Assembly: GCF_000263855.1 (NCBI RefSeq)
Contig: NZ_AJWX01000002.1
Location: 62,001 to 126,000 of the forward strand
Reading direction: 5' to 3'
From: Pseudomonas sp. M47T1
GTDB lineage: Bacteria; Pseudomonadota; Gammaproteobacteria; Pseudomonadales; Pseudomonadaceae
DNA length: 64,000 bases
Position numbers and translations under genes: made by a program. Positions 49,336-58,925 of this stretch are shown in pieces (the stretch's first letter is position 1; every line of letters begins with the position of its first letter). Below the pieces are notes generated by a model. It was not told where the DNA came from. It saw only the letters and a list, made by a program, of their open reading frames with translations, and did not search any database.

Positions 49336-50787
49336 TTAGACCAGCGGATCACCGACATGCAGGATCTTCATGCCGTTGGTACCACCGATGGTGTGGTAGC
49401 TGTCGCCCTTGGTCAGGATGACCCAGTCGCCTTGCTCGACCACGCCCAGCTTCAGCAGTTCGTCCACTGCCGCCTGGCTGACCTTGTCGGCCGGCAGTGC
49501 CGCCGGGTCGAAGGCAACCGGCACGACGCCACGGAACATGGCGGCGCGGGCCTGGGTTTCGCGGTGCGGGGAGAACGCGTAGATCGGCACCGAGGAACGC
49601 AGGCGCGACATGATCAGCGGTGTGTAGCCGCTTTCAGTCAGGGCGATGATCGCCTTCACACCTGGGAAGTGGTTGGCGGTGTACATCGCCGCCAGGGCGA
49701 TGCTTTCGTCGCAACGCTCGAACTGGGTGTGCAGGCGGTGGCTGGACTTCATGCTCATGGGGTGCTTTTCGGCGCCCAGGCAGATACGGTCCATGGCCTG
49801 CACGGCCTCGATCGGGTAGGCACCGGCAGCACTTTCGGCCGACAGCATGACCGCGTCGGTGTAGTCCAGCACGGCGTTGGCCACGTCGGATACTTCGGCA
49901 CGGGTTGGCATCGGGTTCTGGATCATCGACTCCATCATCTGGGTCGCCACGATCACTGCCTTGTTGTTGCGGCGGGCGTGCTGAATGATCTTTTTCTGGA
50001 TCGCGATCAGCTCGGCGTCGCCGATTTCCACACCCAGGTCACCACGGGCCACCATGACGGCGTCACTGGCGCGGATCAGACCGTCCAGGGTTTCGTCGTC
50101 GGCCACGGCTTCGGCGCGTTCGATCTTGGCCACCAGCCAGGCGGTACCGCCGGACTCGTCGCGCAGGCGACGGGCATATTCCATGTCGGATGCATCACGC
50201 GGGAAGGAAACGGCCAGGTAATCCAGGTCCATTTCAGCTGCCAGCTTGATGTCGGCCTTGTCCTTTTCGGTCAGGGCCGGGGCGGTCAGGCCGCCACCGC
50301 GACGGTTGATGCCCTTGTGGTCCGACAGCGGGCCACCGATCAGCACCGAGCAGTGCAGCGAATCGGCGGTGGCGGTTTCCACGCGCATTACCACGCGGCC
50401 GTCGTCGAGCAGCAGCTCGTCGCCGACACCACAGTCCTTGACCAGGTCCGGATAATCAATACCCACGATTTCCTGGTTGCCTTCGGTCAACGGGTGGCTG
50501 GTGGAGAAGGTGAACGCGTCACCGACTTTCAGCTCGATTCGCTTGTTGGCGAATTTGGCGATACGGATCTTTGGACCTTGCAGGTCGCCCAACAACGCCA
50601 CATGCCGGCCCAGCTTGGCGGCGATGTCGCGAATCAGGCGGGCGCGAGCCTTGTGCTCGTCCGGTGTGCCGTGGGAGAAATTCAGGCGGGCAACATCCAG
50701 GCCGGCCTTGATCAATTGCTCGATCACTTCCGGCGAGTTGCTGGCAGGGCCAAGGGTGGCGACGATTTTGGTACGGCGAACGGTCAT
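49336..50787 (-). CDS. pykA: Pyruvate kinase
   Basis: The 483-residue enzyme makes pyruvate and ATP from phosphoenolpyruvate. The N-terminus TKIVATLGPASNSPEVI, the catalytic lysine block AKIERAEAV, and MVARGDLGVEIG are family signatures, with ATQMMESMIQNPMPTRAE later. The ATG is at 50787 with an AGGAG upstream. A terminator follows the gene end. The symbol follows the common pseudomonad naming (type II, pykA). Confidence 0.96.
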   Translation of the reverse strand: MTVRRTKIVATLGPASNSPEVIEQLIKAGLDVARLNFSHGTPDEHKARARLIRDIAAKLGRHVALLGDLQGPKIRIAKFANKRIELKVGDAFTFSTSHPLTEGNQEIVGIDYPDLVKDCGVGDELLLDDGRVVMRVETATADSLHCSVLIGGPLSDHKGINRRGGGLTAPALTEKDKADIKLAAEMDLDYLAVSFPRDASDMEYARRLRDESGGTAWLVAKIERAEAVADDETLDGLIRASDAVMVARGDLGVEIGDAELIAIQKKIIQHARRNNKAVIVATQMMESMIQNPMPTRAEVSDVANAVLDYTDAVMLSAESAAGAYPIEAVQAMDRICLGAEKHPMSMKSSHRLHTQFERCDESIALAAMYTANHFPGVKAIIALTESGYTPLIMSRLRSSVPIYAFSPHRETQARAAMFRGVVPVAFDPAALPADKVSQAAVDELLKLGVVEQGDWVILTKGDSYHTIGGTNGMKILHVGDPLV

Positions 50788-50965
50788 GCACTGACTCCTT
50801 TATTGAAGCGCAGCGAAAGGCTACTCCTCAATCGCGCTGTAGTCATTGTTCCTCTGCACTACCTTGGTGGCAGGGGGTTGGGCGATACTCACGTGGGCGG
50901 GTGGTCGGTTGCCACTGAAGAATTCTGCGTTCTGGTCGATAAACCGCACAGGACAGGAGATACCC

Positions 50966-51340
50966 ATGCGAATCCTTATCGTTTTAGCCCTGGCGACCAG
51001 TGTCGTCGGTTGTACCCGGTGGTCGATGGACCATCATTTGAACGAAGCCTACAACCAGTACAACTACGGCAACTGCAACAAGGTCATGCTGGAGTTGTCC
51101 CAGGTAGACCGCACCAGCCGCTCGCGGCCGTATGTGCAGCCCGAGGTGTCGATGCTGCGCGGCTTGTGCCTGGAACGCCAGAACCTGTTCCTGGATGCCG
51201 GCCAGACCTACGAGTTCATCATCACCCAGTATCCCTACAGCGAATACGCCTATCGCGCCCGCGCGCGCCTGGACACGCTGCAGCAACTGGGGCATTACCA
51301 TAGCGCCGTGGTCGTTGCGCAGCCACAAGCTGCCAACTGA
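50966..51340 (+). CDS. Small lipoprotein (TPR-like)
   Basis: The 124-residue product starts MRILIVLALATSVVGC, a lipoprotein signal. The mature part has TPR-like helices (FLDAGQTYEFIITQYPYSEYAYRARARLDTL), similar to the BamD-type repeat. AGGAGATACC precedes the ATG. Function is unknown; no partner is evident. Confidence 0.82.
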   Translation: MRILIVLALATSVVGCTRWSMDHHLNEAYNQYNYGNCNKVMLELSQVDRTSRSRPYVQPEVSMLRGLCLERQNLFLDAGQTYEFIITQYPYSEYAYRARARLDTLQQLGHYHSAVVVAQPQAAN

Positions 51341-51352
51341 CCCTGCGGGGGC

Positions 51353-51397
51353 TGGCTTGCCATCGAGTTTTGCCTTTGAACGCTCGCTGGCAAGCCA
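51353..51397. repeat. REP-like inverted repeat
   Basis: TGGCTTGCCA (51353-51362) and TGGCAAGCCA (51388-51397) pair around a 25-base loop, resembling the GGCTTGCC type REP of pseudomonads. Confidence 0.65.
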
Positions 51398-51505
51398 CTT
51401 CCCACGACACTTCGTCGGGTGCGTACACGCTTGGTCGTTCTTCACTTTAAGCGGGTGCACCCGGGTGAGATCATGGGCGAAGATCTTTAAACTTGCGATG
51501 AGAAC

Positions 51506-51847
51506 ATGTTCACCGAACGCCGTATCGAGCGTCACCAGCTGCCGTGTTATCTGAAAGTCTTCAACCGTTATACGGGTCAGCCCATAGGGTTTCTGGGCAA
51601 TGTCGACGAAGAGGGATTGATGCTGATCAGCAACCTGCCGTTGCTGGTTGGCCCGGATTTCGAACTGCAGATCAAACTCCCCGACCAGGTGATAAACCTG
51701 ACGGCCGCGTGCCTGTGGTGCCACGAAGACGTGACGCCAGGGCACTACGACTCCGGCTTTCAGCTGCTGCACGCCAATGTCGAGTACGAACATCTGGTGT
51801 GCGCGCTGCGCGACTACTTCAGCTTCCCGATGAACGAGTCGGCCTGA
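51506..51847 (+). CDS. PilZ-domain protein
   Basis: The 113-residue protein has a single PilZ domain, a c-di-GMP receptor fold, with RRIERH (RxxxR) and NVDEEGLML where D/NxSxxG is expected; the Ser is Asp, so binding may be weaker. No other domain is attached. It is located by itself between a lipoprotein and the DUF58 gene. Confidence 0.85.
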   Translation: MFTERRIERHQLPCYLKVFNRYTGQPIGFLGNVDEEGLMLISNLPLLVGPDFELQIKLPDQVINLTAACLWCHEDVTPGHYDSGFQLLHANVEYEHLVCALRDYFSFPMNESA

Positions 51848-51907
51848 TATCGCGTGATGTCGTGACGCTACCTGCGCCCCCTGCTACAGGGACTTTATAG
51901 CCGCTTG

Positions 51908-52008
51908 TAAGCGCTGCCCTTCGGCGGTGTGATGCTCATCGCGGGCACGCTGTGTGCGCCCTCGCAGCCTGGCGGCAGCTCCTACGGGCTGGCGGCAGCT
52001 CCTGCGGG
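51908..52008. repeat. Family 1 long palindromic spacer repeat, copy D (degraded)
   Basis: TCGGCGGTGTGAT...CGCGGGCACGC...CGCAGCCTGGCGGCAGCTCC matches the core and one arm of copy B. A second GGCTGGCGGCAGCTCC follows at 51988-52003, a partial duplication. The left arm is eroded. Confidence 0.75.
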
Positions 52009-52023
52009 CATAGCCTCGTGCGG

Positions 52024-53358
52024 TCATAGGGTGCGGGCCTTTTTCCAGCTCAGGTAGCGGGTCACCAACTGGGCGCCCAACTCCTGCGGTCGTGCATCCA
52101 GCACCGGAACGCCGTGGGCGCTCAGGCGTTCGTGCAGTTGCGTGCGGGCGTTGAGGTAGTCGATGGTGCCGCAGTAGCTCAGGGCTTGCTGCCACGTCTG
52201 CACAGGCGCCTGGCGCAGTTCGTCGAGTACCTGCTCGCGCAGGCTGGCGATCAGCACGCGATGATGGCGGCCGATGCGCTTGACCGCCGCCAACAGTTGC
52301 TCATCGTCCTCATCACGCAGGTTGGTCACCAGTACCACCAACGCCCGGCGCTTCTGGCGCGCCAGCAGGCGTTCGGCCGCCGCCGCGTAGTCTGCCGGGC
52401 GCTGGCTGCTGTCCAGGTCGTACACGGCGTTGAGCAGCACGTTGAGCTGGGCTGCGCCCTTCACCGGTGCCAGGAAACGCTGCTGTTCGCTGGCAAACGT
52501 CGCCAGGCCCACCGCGTCGCCCTGGCGCAGGGCCACGTAACTGAGCAGCAGGCAGGCGTTGAGCGCGTGGTCAAAATGCGCCAGGTCGCCGTCCTGGCTG
52601 CGCATGCGGCGGCCGCAGTCGATCAGGAAAACAATCTGCTGGTCCCGTTCATCCTGATATTCACGGGTGATGGGCATACGTTGCCGGGCGGTGGCTTTCC
52701 AGTCGATCTGGCGCAGGCTGTCGCCTTCGCGAAACTCGCGCAGCTGGTTGAACTCCAGCCCTTGGCCGCGTCGTGGCCGCTGGCGTACGCCCATTTGGCT
52801 CAACCAGTTATCCACTGCCAACAGGCGCGCGCCGTACAGGCGGGCAAAGTCGGGGTACACACGGGTTGCATCGTCCAGGTCGGTAATGCGCCGTTGCTGC
52901 CACAGCCCTAGCGGGCTTGGCAGCAGCCATTCCAGGTGCCGCCACTGGAAGTGGCCGCGGCGCAGCGGGCGCAGGCGGTAGCCCAGCTGGCTGTCCTGGC
53001 CCGGTTGCAGTTCGATGGTTTGTGCCAGGTCCTCGAAGCTCAGGCCATCTGGCACGTGATCAAATACTTGCAGGGTCAGCGGCCGATCATAGGTATGGCT
53101 GATGTCGAGCCGCACCTCGCCCCAACGTCCCAGGGGCAGGCTGCCCGGTACCTGCCGGCGCACGCTCGGCGAGGGCAGGCGGCGCACGCGCCAGGCGTCC
53201 AGGGCGCCAAGTAGCAAGAACGCCAGCAACATGCCCCAGGCGACGGACTGCACGGCCTGGGGCAGCGCCACGCCCAGGGCGTCGAGGCTGCCCAGCATCA
53301 GGTTGGCCACCAGCAACACGCCGAGCCAGGCCAGCAATAGCCGCGACGGTTTTATCAC
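52024..53358 (-). CDS. DUF58 family protein
   Basis: The 444-residue protein starts with two membrane segments (residues 5-55) followed by a DUF58 domain (RPRRGQGLEFNQLREFREGDSLRQIDWKATARQRMPITREYQDERDQQIVFLID), a von Willebrand A-like fold with a DxxxR metal site. These proteins act with MoxR ATPases as chaperones. The GTG start overlaps the moxR stop by four bases (GTGA). Confidence 0.9.
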   Translation of the reverse strand: MIKPSRLLLAWLGVLLVANLMLGSLDALGVALPQAVQSVAWGMLLAFLLLGALDAWRVRRLPSPSVRRQVPGSLPLGRWGEVRLDISHTYDRPLTLQVFDHVPDGLSFEDLAQTIELQPGQDSQLGYRLRPLRRGHFQWRHLEWLLPSPLGLWQQRRITDLDDATRVYPDFARLYGARLLAVDNWLSQMGVRQRPRRGQGLEFNQLREFREGDSLRQIDWKATARQRMPITREYQDERDQQIVFLIDCGRRMRSQDGDLAHFDHALNACLLLSYVALRQGDAVGLATFASEQQRFLAPVKGAAQLNVLLNAVYDLDSSQRPADYAAAAERLLARQKRRALVVLVTNLRDEDDEQLLAAVKRIGRHHRVLIASLREQVLDELRQAPVQTWQQALSYCGTIDYLNARTQLHERLSAHGVPVLDARPQELGAQLVTRYLSWKKARTL

Positions 53359-54395
53359 AGGCGCGGCGCCGGAACCTGGTCGAGCACCTGGCGCAGCACC
53401 TGGTCCACCGACAGGCCTTCGATGTCCAGTTCAGGCGCCAGGCGCACGCGGTGGCGCAGCACCGCCAGCGCGCAGCCCTTGATGTCATCGGGAATGACAA
53501 AGTCGCCGCCGCGCAGCAGCGCCCTGGCGCGGCCGCCGCGTACCAGGGCGATGGACGCTCGCGGCCCGGCGCCAATCGACAGCCCGGGCCAGGTGCGCGT
53601 GGCGCGCGACAGCCGCACGGCGTAATCGAGAACCTGCTCATCCAGCGGCAGGTCGCCGGCGATGCGTTGCAGGGCCACCACGTCCTTGGCCTGCAACAGC
53701 GTGCGCAAGGGCTGTACATCGAGCATGTCGGCGCGCACCGAGCGGCTGACCTGGCGCACCATCGCCAGTTCCTGGTCGGCCTCGGGGTAGTCCAGGCGCA
53801 GCTTGAGCATGAAACGGTCGAGCTCAGCCTCAGGCAGCGGGTAGGTGCCTTCCTGTTCCAGCGGGTTTTGGGTGGCCAGCACCATGAACGGCTGAGCAAT
53901 GGGCAGGGCGCGGCCTTCCAGAGTGACCTGGCGTTCCTGCATGGCTTCCAGCAGTGCGGCCTGGGTCTTGGCCGGGGCACGGTTGATTTCATCGGCCAAC
54001 AGCAGATGGGTGAACAGCGGGCCCTTGCGCAGCTTGAACTGCTCGGTCTGCATGTCATACACGGCATGGCCGGTGATGTCGCTGGGCATCAGGTCGGGGG
54101 TGAACTGGATGCGCGTGAAGTCGCCGCCGAAGCAGCGTGCCAGCGCCCGCACCAGCAGGGTCTTGCCCAGCCCTGGCACACCTTCGAGCAACACATGGCC
54201 GCCGGCGATCAGGGCCGTGAGCACGTCTTCGATCACCGCCGGCTGGCCGATCACGGCCTTGCCCAGTTCAGTGCGCAGCGCCTGGGCCAGCAGGCTGGCG
54301 CGATGCCGCTGCTGGGCCAGGTGTTCCGGCGAATGGCTGACCGGCGGCGCGGTGGCGCCTTGATCGTCGTGCACGTCGTGGGTCGGGTCGCTCAT
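53355..54395 (-). CDS. MoxR-family AAA+ ATPase
   Basis: The 346-residue ATPase has Walker A GVPGLGKT, Walker B LLADEINR and the MoxR sensor block ATQNPLEQEGTYPLPEAELDRF. MoxR proteins help assemble or activate protein complexes with VWA partners such as DUF58. The ATG at 54395 lies at the stop of the upstream gene (ATGA); the long frame to 54794 is a shadow. It is the fifth of six overlapping genes. Confidence 0.94.
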   Translation of the reverse strand: MSDPTHDVHDDQGATAPPVSHSPEHLAQQRHRASLLAQALRTELGKAVIGQPAVIEDVLTALIAGGHVLLEGVPGLGKTLLVRALARCFGGDFTRIQFTPDLMPSDITGHAVYDMQTEQFKLRKGPLFTHLLLADEINRAPAKTQAALLEAMQERQVTLEGRALPIAQPFMVLATQNPLEQEGTYPLPEAELDRFMLKLRLDYPEADQELAMVRQVSRSVRADMLDVQPLRTLLQAKDVVALQRIAGDLPLDEQVLDYAVRLSRATRTWPGLSIGAGPRASIALVRGGRARALLRGGDFVIPDDIKGCALAVLRHRVRLAPELDIEGLSVDQVLRQVLDQVPAPRL

Positions 54396-55552
54396 AGGGC
54401 ATTCCTGAGAGTTTGCAAGTGGGCTACCTGGCGGCTGAACTCGGCCGCGCCCAGGCGCTGTTTCAAGGGCGGGCGCAACGCCTGGCCGATGGCGGCAGTG
54501 GATTGGCGGGTGAGCCGCGCCAGTACCTGCCATTGTTCGGCCACGGCCAGGCGCTCGAAGCCCGGATGGCGACGGCGGGCGCGGCGCAGAATGTCTTGTT
54601 GCAACGCGCGCAGCAGGCGGTCCTGGCCGGCGTTGCGCAGCACGAAGGCGGCCGTAGCCCGCAGGTGTTCGCGCAATTGCCGGCGGCCCAGCGCTGGCGC
54701 CGGTTGAATCGGGCCTTGGCGCAGGGCGAAGTGCCACACGCCAAGTATCAGCAGCAACGCAAGGCTCAGCAATGCCTGCGGATAGTGGCGCCACAGCAGG
54801 GTGGCGAGACTGTCGTGGGCACTGCGCGACACCAGCGTGACGTCGGTGCCCTGGTTGAGGTACCAGAGTAGCCAGGCGTTGTCATAGCGACGGATGGCGA
54901 CGTTGGCCCACAGGTCGGCATCGGTCACCACGGTGATCAGGCCTTCACCATAGGCCAGTTGCATCAGGTGCGTGGCGTTGCTGCTGTTGGCCCAGGACTG
55001 CGCCTTGTTGGCCGGGTCTTCAAGGTGAAAGTCCGGGTTGAAGCTGAAATAGGCCGGCGCCTGCTCGTTTTCCAGGTACAGCTTGGTCAGTTGCGGAAAA
55101 TGATCGGGCTGCACGGGAGGCAAGGCCGGCAGATCGCTGGCCATGAACTGGCGCAGTTGCAGGCGATCCAGCAGCAGGTCGCCGCTCATGGCCTTGTCGT
55201 CATCCCACAGCGCCTGGGCCACGAACAGCAGGCGGCCGCCAGCCCGCACCCAGGCCAGTACTTCCTCGGCCTGGCGGGCGGTCATGGTGTCGCGGTCGCC
55301 CAGCAGCAACAGGCTCTGGCCCTTGGACGGCAATTGTTGCAACACCTCCAGCCCGTTGGCCGCTTGCACCTTCAGGCCACGCTGGCGCAGGAACATTTCG
55401 GCGGCCAACCAGGGGTGGGTGCGCACCTGCGGAGAAGGGCCGCGGTCGATCACTTCCTCATAGGGGTGCAGATGACGGGCCAGGTACAGGCCACCGGCGC
55501 CCAGCACCAGCAGCGCCAGCAGGGCAATCAGCCATTGGCCGCGACGGCTCAT
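54392..55552 (-). CDS. DUF4350 membrane protein
   Basis: The 386-residue protein has a membrane segment near the N-terminus (WLIALLALLVLGAGGLYLARHL), a Rossmann-like DUF4350 domain (LLLLGDRDTMTARQAEEVLAWVRAGGRLLFVAQ), and a second membrane segment near residues 265-290. DUF4350 is found with MoxR/DUF58 and DUF4129 genes; its role is unknown. ATG 55552 overlaps the upstream stop (ATGA). Confidence 0.87.
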   Translation of the reverse strand: MSRRGQWLIALLALLVLGAGGLYLARHLHPYEEVIDRGPSPQVRTHPWLAAEMFLRQRGLKVQAANGLEVLQQLPSKGQSLLLLGDRDTMTARQAEEVLAWVRAGGRLLFVAQALWDDDKAMSGDLLLDRLQLRQFMASDLPALPPVQPDHFPQLTKLYLENEQAPAYFSFNPDFHLEDPANKAQSWANSSNATHLMQLAYGEGLITVVTDADLWANVAIRRYDNAWLLWYLNQGTDVTLVSRSAHDSLATLLWRHYPQALLSLALLLILGVWHFALRQGPIQPAPALGRRQLREHLRATAAFVLRNAGQDRLLRALQQDILRRARRRHPGFERLAVAEQWQVLARLTRQSTAAIGQALRPPLKQRLGAAEFSRQVAHLQTLRNAL

Positions 55553-57072
55553 GCTGATGGGCCCTTGGCGGCGAACAGCGCGCTCCAGTCGTTGCACAGT
55601 TGCATGGCCACGCTGTCGCTGGGCAAGCGATGGCCATAGGCAAGGGCCTGCCAGTGCCGCGTCAGTACCTGACTGAAAGCGTCCAGCGCCGGGTTGTCCA
55701 GGTGTGCGACCTTTTCCAGCACCTGGCCTTCGGTGTCGGCTTCGTGCAGCGGCAGGCGGTAGTCATTCAACAGGCGGTTGAGCAGGCCTCGGTACAGCAG
55801 GCTAAGGGCTTCGCGCGGTTGGCTGGCCCACAGTTGCCGGGCGTGATCGGCAATGTCGTCGGGCAGGCTCTGCACACTTACCGCCAGCCCCCATAATTGC
55901 TGGGGCGCCTGGGGTTGCGAGGCGGCAGCGGGACGGCGGCGGTTGACGAAGGTCTGCAGCCACTGTCGATGACGCCAGACGGCGAGGGTAATCATGGCCA
56001 CCACGGCGCCCCACAGCACGACTTCCATGGCCTGCCCCAGCCACTTCAGCCACGGGTGTTCCAGTAGTTTGCCGAGGTCGGCGGGTTTTTCCGCTTTGTC
56101 CTGGGGCTGGTCCAGGCGCCAGCGGTGCAGGGTTTGCTTGTTGCTGAACGGCGGTTGCTCGAGGATTTGGTTGATGTCGGCGCGCGCAGCCTGGCTGGTC
56201 ACGGCCTGGTGCACCAGGCGTGGGCTGTCGAACGGGTTGGGCTGCGTCGCAGCTTGGCTGTGCGGGGCCACGCCGAGCAGCCCCAGGCCCACGCTCATGA
56301 TCAGCAGCAAGGGGGCCAGGCCAGCCAGCCGCTGGCGCAGGTTGCGCAGCACCAATTCAATGTCCCAGGCTTCCAGTTCGGTGCGCCGGTTCAGGTACAA
56401 GGTGAAACCGCAGGCCACGTAAATGGGCTCCCAGAACACCAGCACCAGTGCATAGAAAGCGTTGGTCAGATGTTCCACCCACAGCCACTGGCCGTTGGCG
56501 GCTTCGATCAGGCGCCGCCAGCTCCATTCCACTTCCACCTGTTGGGGCACCATGAGGTAGAACAGGGTCAGCAAGCCAATCCACAACGCGCCCTCCAGGT
56601 GCATGCCCACCAGGGTCAGCCAGTGTGCGGCACGGCCACTGCGTTGATGGAGGATGGCCAGGCGCCGCTGGCGATCAACGCCCGCCAGGCCTTCCAGCTG
56701 TTGCACCGGCAGGCTGAAACTGCGGCTCAGGCTCAGGCGCCGCCACAGCAGGCTGGGCAGCAGTTGCACCTTCAACAGCTGCGGCCATTGGCGCAACGCT
56801 TGGCCCAGGGTGGGCGGTTCAGCGAACAGCGCTTGGGATAGAATGTGCAAGGGCAGGCGTTCGAAGGCCGGCTTCAGCCACCAGAACAGAAATATGGCCA
56901 GGGAGGGCGAATTCCACAGCAGCAATGACAGCAGGGCGAATATCGGCAGCGTCAGCAGCGCCCAGCTGAGCATCAGCAGGCGCCGGTGCCGGCACGCCAG
57001 TAGTACACCCAGGTCCAGAGCTTCCCAGGGCGAGCGGGGGCGAATGGCAATGCTGGCGTCAGTCAGGCGCAT
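55549..57072 (-). CDS. DUF4129-type membrane protein
   Basis: The 507-residue protein has several membrane segments (residues 40-70, 160-185, 270-290, 360-380) and a C-terminal DUF4129 domain (SLLYRGLLNRLLNDYRLPLHEADTEGQVL), which is common beside MoxR systems. Start ATG 57072 gives a 14-base overlap with the SpoIIM-like gene. Function unknown. Confidence 0.84.
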   Translation of the reverse strand: MRLTDASIAIRPRSPWEALDLGVLLACRHRRLLMLSWALLTLPIFALLSLLLWNSPSLAIFLFWWLKPAFERLPLHILSQALFAEPPTLGQALRQWPQLLKVQLLPSLLWRRLSLSRSFSLPVQQLEGLAGVDRQRRLAILHQRSGRAAHWLTLVGMHLEGALWIGLLTLFYLMVPQQVEVEWSWRRLIEAANGQWLWVEHLTNAFYALVLVFWEPIYVACGFTLYLNRRTELEAWDIELVLRNLRQRLAGLAPLLLIMSVGLGLLGVAPHSQAATQPNPFDSPRLVHQAVTSQAARADINQILEQPPFSNKQTLHRWRLDQPQDKAEKPADLGKLLEHPWLKWLGQAMEVVLWGAVVAMITLAVWRHRQWLQTFVNRRRPAAASQPQAPQQLWGLAVSVQSLPDDIADHARQLWASQPREALSLLYRGLLNRLLNDYRLPLHEADTEGQVLEKVAHLDNPALDAFSQVLTRHWQALAYGHRLPSDSVAMQLCNDWSALFAAKGPSA

Positions 57073-58036
57073 GCTGGCGCCCACCGACGGTCAGATAGGC
57101 GCCTACCAGCAGCCACAGGGCCGCGCCCACCAGGTACTTGGCTTCGGGGCTGACGCTGGTTTTCGACGACCAGTAGGCTTCGATGAAGGCGGCGATCAGC
57201 AACATGGCGATGACGCCGTAGATCAGCTCAATGGCCACTTTGGCTGCCTGGCGCAGGGCCTGGCCACGGCTCAGGCGCCCAGGGGCCACCAATGACCAGC
57301 CCAGTTTCAGGCCGGCGGCGCCTGACAAGGTCACGGCGGTCAATTCGAAGGCGCCGTGGCCGATCACGAATGGCCAGAATGTCTGGGTATAGCCGATGTC
57401 GGTCAGGTGCCCGGCCACGGCACCGATCATCAGGCCGTTGAACAGCAGGAAAACCAGGCTGCCCACTCCCAGCAGCAGGCCGCTGGCGAAGGTCTGGAAG
57501 GCAATGCCGATGTTGTTCATGATGTAGTAGCCGAACATCATCCAGTCCTGATCCGGCAGCCGCTGGGCTGCCGGGCCCAGGCGGGTCTGGTCGGGGTCGT
57601 ACATAGCCTCCATCTGCGCCACGTGCTGCGGGTCCATCACGCTGTACACCAAGTCGGGATAGCCATACACCAGCAGGCCCGTCAGCAGCAGGCTGCCAAA
57701 AAACAACAGGCTGGCCAGCGCCACGAAACGCCATTGCTGGCGCACCAGGCGCGGAAAACCGGCCAGCACGAACACCGCGATGCTGGCGCCTACCGCACGC
57801 CGGCGCCGGTACAACTGTTGGTGGCCACGCATGGCCAACTGTTGCAGGCTGTCTACCAGGTGACTGCTGTAGCCACGCTCGCGGGCCAGCGACAAGTGCT
57901 GGCACAAGCGCCGGTAATCGGGGCCAAACGTCTCGCTGGCCTCGGGCCGCGATCGGCCGTTTTCCAACAGCACCAGCAGGTGCTCGAACGCGAGCCATTG
58001 GGCCTGGTGCTGATGTTCAAACTGGCTCTGTTTCAT
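57059..58036 (-). CDS. SpoIIM-like (DUF95) membrane protein
   Basis: The 325-residue protein has at least five membrane segments and the DUF95/SpoIIM signature region from MNNIGIAFQTFASGLLLGVGSLVFLLFNGLMIGA. In Bacillus SpoIIM degrades peptidoglycan in engulfment; a comparable role here is not shown. The ATG overlaps the RDD gene stop by four bases. Confidence 0.87.
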   Translation of the reverse strand: MKQSQFEHQHQAQWLAFEHLLVLLENGRSRPEASETFGPDYRRLCQHLSLARERGYSSHLVDSLQQLAMRGHQQLYRRRRAVGASIAVFVLAGFPRLVRQQWRFVALASLLFFGSLLLTGLLVYGYPDLVYSVMDPQHVAQMEAMYDPDQTRLGPAAQRLPDQDWMMFGYYIMNNIGIAFQTFASGLLLGVGSLVFLLFNGLMIGAVAGHLTDIGYTQTFWPFVIGHGAFELTAVTLSGAAGLKLGWSLVAPGRLSRGQALRQAAKVAIELIYGVIAMLLIAAFIEAYWSSKTSVSPEAKYLVGAALWLLVGAYLTVGGRQHAPD

Positions 58037-58758
58037 GTGGGCCCCAACAGGCCGCGGGCAATGCCGTTGATGCGTGCCATGGCCATGCCCGGGCTGACAT
58101 TGAGGGCGGGAGCGGCAATGGCCGCCAGTTCGGCCAGGCGTTCTGCCGACAGTTCGTCCTGGCGTTCGGCCAGGCTCAACAAGGCCCGTTGTTCCATCAG
58201 TGTCAGGGCAAAAGGCGCGGCAATGGGCTCAGCGGCTGGCAGGCGCGGGCGTTGATGGGGCTGGTCGCGGTACACCACCAGTGTTCCGGCAGCCAGGTCC
58301 CCCAGGCGCTTGAACGTGGGGTGTTGCAGGCAACTGATGGCGCCCAGGAAATAACCGAACGGCAGCATGTCGGCAAAGCGCAGCAGGTTGCGCAGCAACG
58401 AGGCCGACCAGCCCACCGGGGTGCCGTCATCCTCCACCACGCGCAGGCCCATGGCGCGCTTGCCGGGCGAGCAGCCCTGATTCAGCACCTCGAACAGCAC
58501 CATGTACCACCAGTTCACCATAAACAGCAGGATCGCGGCCAGGCCCATGCCCAGCCGGCCCATCCACCCCAACACCATGAACACCACGCCCAGCAGCGCC
58601 GCGCGCAGCACCAGGTCGATGGCAAACGCCAGGCTGCGCACCACCAGACCCCCAGGGCGCAGGCTGAGGTCTATGCCTTCGGGTGTTTCTATCTGGTAGC
58701 GGGTGTCCACTGGCGGGACCAGCACTGCATTCCGTCGCGTCGCTGAGGTCTGGGGCAT
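58033..58758 (-). CDS. RDD-family membrane protein
   Basis: The 241-residue protein has the RDD signature (LRPGGLVVRSLAFAIDLVLRAALLG and GCSPGKRAMGLRVVEDDGTP) and three or four membrane segments. RDD proteins may transport small molecules. It is first in the six-gene leftward operon leading to MoxR and DUF58. Confidence 0.88.
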   Translation of the reverse strand: MPQTSATRRNAVLVPPVDTRYQIETPEGIDLSLRPGGLVVRSLAFAIDLVLRAALLGVVFMVLGWMGRLGMGLAAILLFMVNWWYMVLFEVLNQGCSPGKRAMGLRVVEDDGTPVGWSASLLRNLLRFADMLPFGYFLGAISCLQHPTFKRLGDLAAGTLVVYRDQPHQRPRLPAAEPIAAPFALTLMEQRALLSLAERQDELSAERLAELAAIAAPALNVSPGMAMARINGIARGLLGPT

Positions 58759-58925
58759 GGATGCCTTGGGTGCGGGGCTGAAAGTAAAGGTTGCCAGCCG
58801 ATCCTAGCCACCCCACGGGCCCGAAGCAACCCGACATTATTTGTTCGCGTCCAATCACCACCGATTGCTGGTCGCGGTGCCGCGTAACGCCTAGACTTTG
58901 CCGACTTTGCGCACAGGAACTACCC

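Noticed and set aside
48970-51303. 777-codon plus-strand frame across the pykA region
   Set aside because: Antisense of pykA and low-complexity; the known genes explain both strands.
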